Assembly: GCA_002293855.1 (NCBI GenBank)
Contig: DBEB01000006.1
Span: 1 to 16,281 of the forward strand
Direction of reading: 5' to 3'
DNA length: 16,281 bases
Source of the DNA: Candidatus Falkowbacteria bacterium UBA917
GTDB lineage: Bacteria > Patescibacteriota > Patescibacteriia > Patescibacteriales > Patescibacteriaceae
The notes beneath the pieces are model-generated. The model saw only the letters and a list, made by a program, of their open reading frames with translations. It had not been told where the DNA came from and did not search any database. Shown here in pieces: positions 7,003 through 13,985 of the stretch. Made by a program: the position numbers and the translations under genes. Numbering within the stretch: position 1 is the first letter of the stretch; each line of letters begins with the position of its first letter.

Positions 7003-8619
7003 ATGTCTAAGCGCTTACTCAAAACTACTCTGACGATTAGCCTATTAACCTTAATAGGCTTTTTCGCTTATTATGCCGTGATTTTGCCTACTCGAGATGC
7101 TTGGGCGGATAGTGATGATCCAAATCTCTCACCACTACGTGGTTGGGCCTGGGCTGATACTGTAGGCTGGTTTAGTTTTAATTGTCGTGACACTGGTCTC
7201 TGCGGTACGACTTCTTATATCGTCTCCGTTTCTGATACTGAGAGTCCTGCCAATATCTTTAAGCTTCAGGGTCATGCTTGGAGTAATAATTTTGGCTGGC
7301 TCAGCTTTGATAATGGTTCTGATACTGATTGTCCGGCCGCCCCTCGTCCTTGTGGCAACTGTAGTGCTTGCTACAATCGTGCTACTAACAAGATCGAAGG
7401 TTGGGCCAAGTTACTCGCTCTCAAAAATGGTACTGATCCTAGTTATGGCTGGCTGGAGCTCAGTGCTAACGCTAATAATCCGGGTGTCTCAGTGGTCGCT
7501 GGCAATGGTAACATCAGTCAAAGTGACTGGGGTGATCTGACTGGCTGGGGCTGGAATGGTTACGGTGACAAGAGTGGCATTGGCTGGTTTAATGTTAATT
7601 GTTTAACTGGTGGTAGCGCCGGCTCTGATGTCTGTAGTACTGCTAATTATAAAGTCAGTGCTCGACCCGATCAGCCGGCTATTAACTCTATTGGACCGAC
7701 TCCAGGGCGAGATAGTGAGAGTATTGATATTACTTGGACTCCAGTCTATGGTGCTACAGCTTATGAAATCCTGCGCCAAGATTATGTCTGTTCAGGTGAT
7801 AACACTCGTCGCTGTACCAAAAATTTTGACGACACTTGCCCAGGACTTGGTTCTTGTAATCAATTAACTAGTCTCGCTAGCATCGACACTGTCAATGGTC
7901 GTTCTACGGATAGTTACTCTGATGATAATAATATCGTCGAATTTGCTACTTATATCTACCGTATCCGTGCCAAGAACACTCTCGGCGCTATGGCTTCAGC
8001 GGCTAATCAGCAATACACCGTTAGTCCGATCGGTATTAATGATCTAAATGTCAGTGGTATTTGTCAGGCACCTGTTTCAGGCGCTGATGGTCAAATCTTT
8101 GTTGATCTGAGTTGGACTGCTTATTATACTTTTAATGCTGGTCTAATCGAAAATTACAACATTGAGTACTGCGCTACTAGAACTGACGGTACTTGTTCTG
8201 AGTTAGATTTTGTAGCCTTACCAAATATCACTGCTCCGGTGGCGACTAATCCTTCCCAGTGGCGTCATGTCATCACTGATAATCTTGGTGATACAAACGA
8301 CCTCTATTCTCGTTTAAAAGCTTCTGAGTTTATTACTTATCGTGTCCGTGCTGTTGGTCGTGATCAAGTTTGTATTGCTGGGCCAAATGTTAATAATCCT
8401 TGTATTGATAGTAGTGATTGTGCTGGCCAAGCTTGTCAGCTACGTGAGACTTGTCAGGGTGGTGATAATGACGGTCTGATCTGCGCTAGTGATGTTAATT
8501 GTCCCAATGCTGAACCTAGTGATCCTTGTGGACCTTCCAAGAGTGCTTGGCGTATTAGCAGTCCTAAACAAATTTGTGCTCGAGGCACTCAGTATCAAGA
8601 AGTCAGACCCAATAACTAA
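7003..8619 (+). CDS. Secreted surface protein: Trp repeats, two Fn3-like domains and Cys mini-motifs (538 aa)
   Basis: The N-terminus (MSKRLLKTTLTISLLTLIGFFAYY) is a signal peptide or anchor. Four Trp-rich units follow at about residues 47-61 (GWAWADTVGWFSFN), 88-104 (GHAWSNNFGWLSFDN), 131-153 and 178-200 (GWGWNG...GIGWFNVNC), a repeat common in candidate-phyla surface proteins. Two fibronectin type III-like domains lie at about 223-340 (IDITWTPVYGATAYEILR ... YIYRIRAKN) and 345-452 (VDLSWTAYY ... YNIEYC ... ITYRVRAVG). Three Cys motifs of the C-x-G-x-N-x-x-x-C ... C type occur at 262-286, 456-478 and 482-510. No sorting signal is seen at the C-terminus. It lies directly upstream of the second minor-pilin cassette, so it could be displayed or exported by that pilus-like machine. 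Binding partner unknown. Confidence 0.78.
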   Translation: MSKRLLKTTLTISLLTLIGFFAYYAVILPTRDAWADSDDPNLSPLRGWAWADTVGWFSFNCRDTGLCGTTSYIVSVSDTESPANIFKLQGHAWSNNFGWLSFDNGSDTDCPAAPRPCGNCSACYNRATNKIEGWAKLLALKNGTDPSYGWLELSANANNPGVSVVAGNGNISQSDWGDLTGWGWNGYGDKSGIGWFNVNCLTGGSAGSDVCSTANYKVSARPDQPAINSIGPTPGRDSESIDITWTPVYGATAYEILRQDYVCSGDNTRRCTKNFDDTCPGLGSCNQLTSLASIDTVNGRSTDSYSDDNNIVEFATYIYRIRAKNTLGAMASAANQQYTVSPIGINDLNVSGICQAPVSGADGQIFVDLSWTAYYTFNAGLIENYNIEYCATRTDGTCSELDFVALPNITAPVATNPSQWRHVITDNLGDTNDLYSRLKASEFITYRVRAVGRDQVCIAGPNVNNPCIDSSDCAGQACQLRETCQGGDNDGLICASDVNCPNAEPSDPCGPSKSAWRISSPKQICARGTQYQEVRPNN

Positions 8620-8622
8620 GTT

Positions 8623-9186
8623 ATGATTTATCGCTCTACTCATCGACCTGCCTTTACTTTGCTAGAAGTGCTAGTTAGCCTTAGCATTATTGTGGTTATC
8701 TTAACGCTCTCTACAGTTAATTATAAGCGTTCTAATAGTCGTAACGCCATTATCTTTGGCGCCTATCAACTAGCTGCTGATATCCGCTTAGCCGAAAGCT
8801 ACGCTGCTTCTGCTCGTCAGTACTCTACTGACCCGAGTTGGAATGTCTGGGGTGTTAATTTTACTACCGGTGCTAATCAATACCGTATCTTTGTCGATCG
8901 TAATTTTAATGGTTTTTATGACGCTGCTGATGCTATTTGGCGCACCGTCAAATTGCCAGCTAGTGTCAATATCAAGACCTTGCGTTATAAAAAGGGTGCT
9001 GTTGGTCCGAGTGGCGTCTCGGAGCTATCGGCTGTTTATTTCCCACCAACTCCTAGTAGCTCTCTAGCCTTTGACGCTGGTCTTAATCAATTTGACGAGG
9101 CTTACATCACTCTAGAAGACAATATCAATCTCTCCACCAAAGAGATCACCCTTAACTTCTTTGGTTTAATCGATGTGACTAAATAA
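8623..9186 (+). CDS. GspH/FimT-like minor pseudopilin (cassette B)
   Basis: This 187-residue protein begins MIYRSTHRPA-FTLLEVLVSLSIIVVILTLS, a prepilin signal with Ala at -1 and Glu at +5. The helix runs into FGAYQLAADIRLAESYAASA, matching the LA.dLr.Ar..A. pattern of GspH/FimT. The head has WGVNF...NQYRIFVDRNFNGFYDAAD, the typical strand plus D-x-N-x-x-G turn of this family. GspH-type subunits sit near the pseudopilus tip next to I-J-K. The gene opens cassette B, three bases after the Trp/Fn3 protein and one base before the GspI-like gene. Confidence 0.83.
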   Translation: MIYRSTHRPAFTLLEVLVSLSIIVVILTLSTVNYKRSNSRNAIIFGAYQLAADIRLAESYAASARQYSTDPSWNVWGVNFTTGANQYRIFVDRNFNGFYDAADAIWRTVKLPASVNIKTLRYKKGAVGPSGVSELSAVYFPPTPSSSLAFDAGLNQFDEAYITLEDNINLSTKEITLNFFGLIDVTK

Positions 9187-9187
9187 T

Positions 9188-9928
9188 ATGAACAAGCCTA
9201 GTTACCATTCGCTACCGGCCTTTAGCTTGATTGAAATCATGGTCGTGGTTAGCATGGTTACTGTTGGTTTTATTAGTGTTGTCGGTCTGGTTCAGAAAGC
9301 CATTGTCCTTTATTACAATAACAAAAACGTCCTGATTGCCAATAACCTCGCTCAAGAAGGCTTGGAGCTCGCGCGCTTTGTCCGTGACGATAACTGGATG
9401 ACGCCAGTTACTTATCCGGTTGCCAATAATTATTTTGCCCGCAGCATCAGTGTGGACTACGGTGGCACCAACCCAATCGATCCTGTTCAACAAAAAAACG
9501 GCAACCTCTTTATCTTTGGCCTCGATCCACGCATTACCAGTGACGACTCTAATCGCTCTTCGATTACACAATTCTACAAAAAGTTTACTGCTGTCGATAC
9601 TTCTACCGGCAATGTTTTGAATCTCAATCCAGCCTGTCTAGGTATTATCAAAGACTGTCTCAAATTACCAGCCGCGAGACTCTATCGTGACGAAACTGAT
9701 GCGACTAACATTATCAACCGTTATCTCAGTACCGCTCCGACCGCTACACAGTTTGATACTGGCTTTAGTCGCTTACTAGTTAGTGAATATCGCGATCCAA
9801 ACAATACGCCGCTTGATTTTAGTGATGATTATCTGCATTTAGAATCTTGGGTGCATTGGTCGGATCGTGGTCAAGATAAATTTTTTCATTTAGATACTGA
9901 TTTATATGATTACAGTTGGCGCTATTAA
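9188..9928 (+). CDS. GspI/PilV-like minor pseudopilin (cassette B)
   Basis: This 246-residue protein begins MNKPSYHSLPA-FSLIEIMVVVSMVTVGFI, with Ala at -1 and Glu at +5. The helix continues as NNKNVLIANNLAQEGLELARFVRDDNW, nearly the same pattern as ANALADEGIALVKAMRSDN in the cassette A gene at 578, so the two are clear paralogues. The head is long for GspI and mostly beta, ending with YLHLESWVHWSDRGQDKFFHLDTDLYDYSW. It overlaps the next gene by 23 bases, the only overlap between pilin genes here. It would partner with the J- and K-like subunits in initiating pilus assembly. Confidence 0.82.
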   Translation: MNKPSYHSLPAFSLIEIMVVVSMVTVGFISVVGLVQKAIVLYYNNKNVLIANNLAQEGLELARFVRDDNWMTPVTYPVANNYFARSISVDYGGTNPIDPVQQKNGNLFIFGLDPRITSDDSNRSSITQFYKKFTAVDTSTGNVLNLNPACLGIIKDCLKLPAARLYRDETDATNIINRYLSTAPTATQFDTGFSRLLVSEYRDPNNTPLDFSDDYLHLESWVHWSDRGQDKFFHLDTDLYDYSWRY

Positions 9929-10583
9929 ACAGCAAGGTCGCAAGGCCTTTACGATGATCGAGCTACTGATCGGTATTGCTATTTTTAGTGTTGTGATTTT
10001 GATTGCCCTTGAGTCTTTTATGAAAGTCATCAATTACAATCGTAAAGCCGCTCAAAACCAAGGTATCCAAGATCATTCTGAGTTCATTTTTCAGTTAATT
10101 AGTCGAGAGTTACGGACTGCCAAAATCAACTACACGGATAATTGTAAAAGTTTTTATAATCTCTTTGACTCAGCTAATGTCGTCGGGCCCAATCAAGTCT
10201 ATAGTGTCGGTAGTACTAGTATTACCCCAGCGCTACCAGTGATTTTTTTTGAAAATGCTAACAGCGAGTGCGTGGCTATTGCTTTGCGTGTCGATGCTTC
10301 AGCTAGCAATATCAAGCGACTCAAAGTCTCTCGATGTGCTCATGGTGGTAGCGCCGTCACTTGTGGTCTACTTGCCAATGTTCGCGAAGCCTACATCACT
10401 CCACAAGACATTGAGGTTTTGAAGTTTACAGCTAGCGCTACTAACTTTAGTAATCTCAGCTCGGCTGATCGTCATCGTCCAGCTACGCTGAGTTACTATA
10501 TCAAGCTTCGTAGCTTCATTTGGCAACCGCCAGAAATGGAATTTACTAATTTTATTACCGCTCGCAACGGTGAACAATTCTAA
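9906..10583 (+). CDS. GspJ/PilW-like minor pseudopilin (cassette B)
   Basis: This 225-residue protein starts at ATG 9906, the only in-frame start that leaves a leader (MITVGAIKQQGRKA); the next Met lies inside the prepilin motif. The motif is A-FTMIELLIGIAIFSVVILIALESF, with Ala at -1 and Glu at +5. The following NQGIQDHSEFIFQLISRELRTA is the characteristic GspJ/PilW stretch (q...d.....l.relR.a). Later parts are beta-rich with three Cys. The 23-base overlap with the upstream GspI-like gene implies translational coupling. J-type subunits bind I and K to form the tip complex in type II secretion. Confidence 0.82.
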   Translation: MITVGAIKQQGRKAFTMIELLIGIAIFSVVILIALESFMKVINYNRKAAQNQGIQDHSEFIFQLISRELRTAKINYTDNCKSFYNLFDSANVVGPNQVYSVGSTSITPALPVIFFENANSECVAIALRVDASASNIKRLKVSRCAHGGSAVTCGLLANVREAYITPQDIEVLKFTASATNFSNLSSADRHRPATLSYYIKLRSFIWQPPEMEFTNFITARNGEQF

Positions 10584-10585
10584 AT

Positions 10586-11086
10586 ATGTCCCAGCCTCGT
10601 GCTTCCGCCATTTTAACCAGTGTCTTTTTGCTCTTTGGTATCTTTGTTGTGGCTATGATTGGTATTGATATTATTATGAATGGTCTCATGGCTCGTCGCG
10701 CGCAAGGAGCGAGTGCCAAGGCTTTTTATGCTGCTGAGTCTGGTGCCGAACAAGCCCTCAATCTCTACAAGCTTTATGGCGATAATATTCTTGATGATGG
10801 TAATTGTCACTTGGCTATTCCGGTGACACTTAGTTTGCTTACTAAGGTAACGCCCTTTTGTCCCGGTGATCCGGCTAATTATAGTTTAACCGGACTATTA
10901 GCTGGCGAAACTCAGCCTAAGTACTGGGTCAAAGCTACCAATTATCCTGGTTCGCAAATTATCGCTCTCAATGCTCGTGGTAATCAGGCTAATACCAGTC
11001 GTGAGCTCTATCTTAATTTTTGCTTGCCGGATTGTGCTGGCAAGTCTTCTGGTGATGACGATGGCTGCGCTGGTCTTTGTGATTAG
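10586..11086 (+). CDS. PilX/GspK-like minor pilin with short Cys-rich tail (cassette B)
   Basis: This 166-residue protein has an N-terminal TM helix (ILTSVFLLFGIFVVAMIGIDI) lacking Glu5, followed by AKAFYAAESGAEQALNLY, a textbook PilX motif. A beta-rich region with YWVKATNYPG and IIALNARGNQANTSRELYL follows, as in PilX proteins. The end, NFCLPDCAGKSSGDDDGCAGLCD, is the same Cys module as in the GspG-like gene at 2720, but it stops before the last three Cys. It closes the second pilin cassette and is the only gene in the window ending in TAG. No clear terminator follows. Confidence 0.8.
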   Translation: MSQPRASAILTSVFLLFGIFVVAMIGIDIIMNGLMARRAQGASAKAFYAAESGAEQALNLYKLYGDNILDDGNCHLAIPVTLSLLTKVTPFCPGDPANYSLTGLLAGETQPKYWVKATNYPGSQIIALNARGNQANTSRELYLNFCLPDCAGKSSGDDDGCAGLCD

Positions 11087-11095
11087 TCAGCAGTT

Positions 11096-11123
11096 TTGCT
11101 ATTTTCTCAATTATCCCTATAAT
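11096..11123 (+). promoter_or_regulatory. Sigma70-type promoter for ligA
   Basis: TTGCTA (11096-11101, four of six consensus bases), a 16-base spacer, and a perfect TATAAT (11118-11123) precede ligA. The predicted start near 11130 gives a leader of about 20 bases without a Shine-Dalgarno. The promoter separates ligA transcription from the pilin block. Confidence 0.62.
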
Positions 11124-11149
11124 AAGCTCAGTTAATCACTCAGTCTTTT

Positions 11150-13258
11150 ATGAATGAATCAGACGCCAAAATCAGAATTATTAAATTACGCGAGGAAATC
11201 AATCGGCATAATTATCTCTATCACGTCCTTGACGCTCCAGAGATTTCTGATGCTGCGCTCGACAGCTTAAAAAACGAATTAGAAGCCTTAGAGCGATCTT
11301 TTCCGGCTCTAGTTAGCGCTGATTCGCCAACTCAGCGAGTCAATGGTCAGGCGCTTGCCAAATTTGAAAAAGTTGAGCATCGCAGGCCTATGCTCTCTAT
11401 TTATGACGCCTTCTCCGAGCAAGACTTGCGTGACTGGCAGGATCGTCTGCTTAAGCTCCTGTCACCGAGCGAGCGGTCACAGCTATGCTACTTCGCTGAA
11501 ATGAAAATGGACGGCCTCGCCATGAGCTTGATTTACAAACAAGGTCTCTTTGTCCAAGCTGCTACTCGTGGTGATGGTGCCGTCGGTGAAAATGTTACGG
11601 GTAACCTCAAAACTCTCGATAGCATTCCTTTGCGCTTGCGCCTACCAACTGAAGCTGAATTACTCCAACTGGGTTTGACCAAGGCTCAAAGTGCTAACTG
11701 TCGCGAGCTTATCACTAATGGCGAGATTGAGGTTCGCGGTGAGGCTGTTATCAATCATGCTGACTTCGCTGCTCTCAATGAGGCCTACGCTAAGGCAGGT
11801 AAAGCTACACTAGCTAATCCTCGCAATGCCGCTGCCGGCTCCATTCGTCAGCTTGACCCAAGTATCACTCGTGAGCGTCGTTTGCAATTTTATGCCTATG
11901 ACATCATCACTGATTTTGGCCTAGAATATCACCATCAAGAACATCAATTAGCCGCACTGCTCGGCTTTAAAATTTTGAAACACAATCAAGTCTGCCCTAA
12001 ACTCGAAGACTTAATCAAATTCCATCACCACTACCAAGATCACAAATCAGAAGTCGGTTTTGACTGTGACGGTATGGTGGCGGTGGTTGATCGTCTCTCG
12101 CTCTGGCCAACTCTCGGCGTCATCGGTAAGGGTCCGCGCTATCTACTAGCTTACAAATTTGCCGCCGAGCAGGCGACTACTGTCGTCAGGTCGGTTGATT
12201 GGCAAGTCGGGCGTACTGGCGCTCTCACACCACGAGCAGTGCTCGACCCAGTCGCTATTGGCGGTGTGACTGTTAGTCATTCTACGCTGCATAACTACGA
12301 CGAGATCAAGCGGCTCGGTTTGAAAATCGGCGACACTGTGATTATTGAGCGCGCCGGTGATGTCATTCCCAAGGTGATTGAAGTGTTAGTCAATCTGCGC
12401 AGCGGTCAAGAAAAAACTATCACGCCACCTAAACATTGTCCGGTTTGCGGTTCTGACATTGATCAGTCAGCTGACGAAGTGGCTCTGCGCTGCGTTAACA
12501 AAGATTGCTACGCGACTAATATCCGTCGCCTTATGCACTGGGCAAGTAAAAATGCCGCAGATATCGATGGATTAGGTCCAAAAATTATTGAACAGCTCTA
12601 CGCCGCTGGTCTAGTCAAGGATCCAGCTGACTTCTACAGTCTGTCCAAAAATGATCTCTTGGAGTTAGAGGGCTTTGCTGATCGGGCGGCTGATAATCTC
12701 CTCGAGGCCATTGCTCGTCGCCGCAGTCTAGCTTTGTCTAAGTTTATTTACGCTCTCGGCATCCGGCATATTGGCGAGGAAACAGCTATCACGATCAGTC
12801 ACTACTTCAGTCTCGCTCAGCAAAAGTCCAAAGCTACGGCTCTAAATCTCGAAGGCTTTGTTACTTGGATCAGTGGCCTAGACTTAGAGACTATACAGCA
12901 GTGGGAAGATGTTGGTCCGATTGTGGCTGAGAGTGTCTATGAATATTTTCATGATCAAAGTAGTATTAAGTTGTTAAATAAATTGCAAACTGCTAAGCTC
13001 GAGCTAATCATTAGTCAGTCAAAGGGTAGCGGTAAATTATCTGGACTTAGTTTTGTCTTGACTGGCACACTCTCTGCTCTAGGGCGAGATGAAGCCAAGG
13101 CTAAGCTACGCGAACTTGGCGCCGATATCTCTGAGTCAGTGAGTAAAAACACCAGCTATCTGGTAGCGGGGGAGAAGGCTGGTTCTAAGCTAACTAAGGC
13201 CAAAGATCTAGGTGTTAAAATTATCACTGAAGACGAATTAATCAAATTGCTTTCTTAA
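11150..13258 (+). CDS. ligA: NAD-dependent DNA ligase LigA
   Basis: LigA seals nicks with 5'-phosphate and 3'-hydroxyl ends during replication and repair, using NAD+ as AMP donor. The 702 residues are close to the usual 650-700. The N-terminal Ia domain has RHNYLYHVLDAPEISDAAL. The nucleotidyltransferase domain has the catalytic KMDG (Lys119) with TRGDGAVGENVT and NPRNAAAGSIRQLD, then FDCDGMVAVVD. An OB fold (VGRTGALTPRAVLDPV) follows, with HNYDEIKRLGLKIGD and ERAGDVIPKV. A four-Cys zinc finger (CPVCGSD...LRCVNKDC) and helix-hairpin-helix repeats (ADIDGLGPKIIEQL; GIRHIGEETA) come next. A C-terminal BRCT domain (LSGLSFVLTGTLSALGRDEAK) ends the protein. All key elements are present, so it should be active. 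It lies four bases upstream of gatC. Confidence 0.98.
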   Translation: MNESDAKIRIIKLREEINRHNYLYHVLDAPEISDAALDSLKNELEALERSFPALVSADSPTQRVNGQALAKFEKVEHRRPMLSIYDAFSEQDLRDWQDRLLKLLSPSERSQLCYFAEMKMDGLAMSLIYKQGLFVQAATRGDGAVGENVTGNLKTLDSIPLRLRLPTEAELLQLGLTKAQSANCRELITNGEIEVRGEAVINHADFAALNEAYAKAGKATLANPRNAAAGSIRQLDPSITRERRLQFYAYDIITDFGLEYHHQEHQLAALLGFKILKHNQVCPKLEDLIKFHHHYQDHKSEVGFDCDGMVAVVDRLSLWPTLGVIGKGPRYLLAYKFAAEQATTVVRSVDWQVGRTGALTPRAVLDPVAIGGVTVSHSTLHNYDEIKRLGLKIGDTVIIERAGDVIPKVIEVLVNLRSGQEKTITPPKHCPVCGSDIDQSADEVALRCVNKDCYATNIRRLMHWASKNAADIDGLGPKIIEQLYAAGLVKDPADFYSLSKNDLLELEGFADRAADNLLEAIARRRSLALSKFIYALGIRHIGEETAITISHYFSLAQQKSKATALNLEGFVTWISGLDLETIQQWEDVGPIVAESVYEYFHDQSSIKLLNKLQTAKLELIISQSKGSGKLSGLSFVLTGTLSALGRDEAKAKLRELGADISESVSKNTSYLVAGEKAGSKLTKAKDLGVKIITEDELIKLLS

Positions 13259-13262
13259 TCAT

Positions 13263-13547
13263 ATGGACAAAAATAAAATTGAGCACATTGCCAAATTAGC
13301 TAGGCTCCAAGTTTCTGATAGTGAAGCCGAGCATTATGCTGGTGAGCTGACCAAAGTTTTTGGCTATATTGATGAATTAAAAATGGTGAACACTGACGAT
13401 GTGACTTTGACGACTAGTCTTTCTGGCTTGGCTAATCAACTGAGAAATGATAAAATAGAAGCATGTCCCAAGGATGAGCGTGAACGCTCCCTAGCTCAAA
13501 CTGATCGAGATGAACAAGGCCGAGTAAAAGTTAAGAAAATCATGTAA
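13263..13547 (+). CDS. gatC: Aspartyl/glutamyl-tRNA amidotransferase subunit C, GatC
   Basis: GatC is the small subunit of the GatCAB amidotransferase, which converts misacylated Glu-tRNA(Gln) or Asp-tRNA(Asn) to the correct amide form; it wraps and stabilises GatA and GatB. The 94 residues match the family length. The N-terminus IEHIAKLARLQVSDSEAEHY and FGYIDELKMVNTDDV match the two conserved helices, and LANQLRNDKIEACPKDERE is the L-R-x-D region. The C-terminus GRVKVKKIM fills the place of the usual F.VP.vi. It follows ligA by four bases, and gatA and gatB are not adjacent in this window. Confidence 0.9.
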   Translation: MDKNKIEHIAKLARLQVSDSEAEHYAGELTKVFGYIDELKMVNTDDVTLTTSLSGLANQLRNDKIEACPKDERERSLAQTDRDEQGRVKVKKIM

Positions 13548-13570
13548 CCTAGTCGGTTGCATACAAATAT

Positions 13571-13954
13571 ATGAAAATTTTAGTGATTGACAATGATATC
13601 AATATCAATGCTCTAATCAAAAGCGTCTTGTCGATGGACAAGAGCTTTCAAGTTGATTTCTCTCTATCTGGTAAAGAAGGTTTAAAAAAACTCAAAGCTG
13701 AGCACTACGATGTAGCGCTCGTCGATCTCACTATGCCTGAGGTTAGTGGTTTTGATATTTGCAATTTTATGAGTTCTGATGACGATCTCAAGACTGTGCC
13801 AGTCATCATTGTCAGCGCCATGCCAATCAAAGACAAAAATTTCCAAGCTGAACACGGTAACTTCCACAAGCTTCCGGTTGTGAAAGGCTTGATCGAAAAA
13901 CCCTTTGATGTCCACGAGCTGCTCGACACCATTAGAGCTGTTAGTAAGAAATAA
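13571..13954 (+). CDS. Single-domain (CheY-like) response regulator
   Basis: The 127 residues are one receiver domain with no output domain. All phosphorylation residues are in place: acidic pair Asp7/Asp9 (VIDND), phospho-acceptor Asp52 (VALVDLTMPEVSG), Ser82 in VIIVSAMP at the conserved Ser/Thr position, and Lys110 in LIEKPFD. It therefore should be phosphorylated by a histidine kinase and act by protein contact. No kinase is adjacent, although a 7TM sensor-like gene starts at 15923. Its position beyond a large pilus locus makes a PilG/PilH-like role possible but unproven. The terminator starts two bases after its stop. Confidence 0.92.
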   Translation: MKILVIDNDININALIKSVLSMDKSFQVDFSLSGKEGLKKLKAEHYDVALVDLTMPEVSGFDICNFMSSDDDLKTVPVIIVSAMPIKDKNFQAEHGNFHKLPVVKGLIEKPFDVHELLDTIRAVSKK

Positions 13955-13955
13955 T

Positions 13956-13985
13956 AAAAGCCGCTTCCTAGAAGCGGCTTTTTTT
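13956..13985. terminator. Bidirectional intrinsic terminator
   Basis: A 12-base-pair hairpin (AAAAGCCGCTTC / GAAGCGGCTTTT, loop CTA at 13968-13970) is followed by three more T residues, and preceded by an A-rich stretch serving the opposite strand. It ends the response-regulator transcript on the plus strand and the phosphatidyltransferase transcript on the minus strand. The minus-strand stop codon (13984-13986) lies at the edge of the stem's T-tract. Confidence 0.93.

Noticed and set aside
11088..11105. AGCAGTTTTGCT as a terminator after the second pilin cassette
   Set aside because: The stem is only about four pairs, with an interrupted T-tract, and it overlaps the ligA -35 region.
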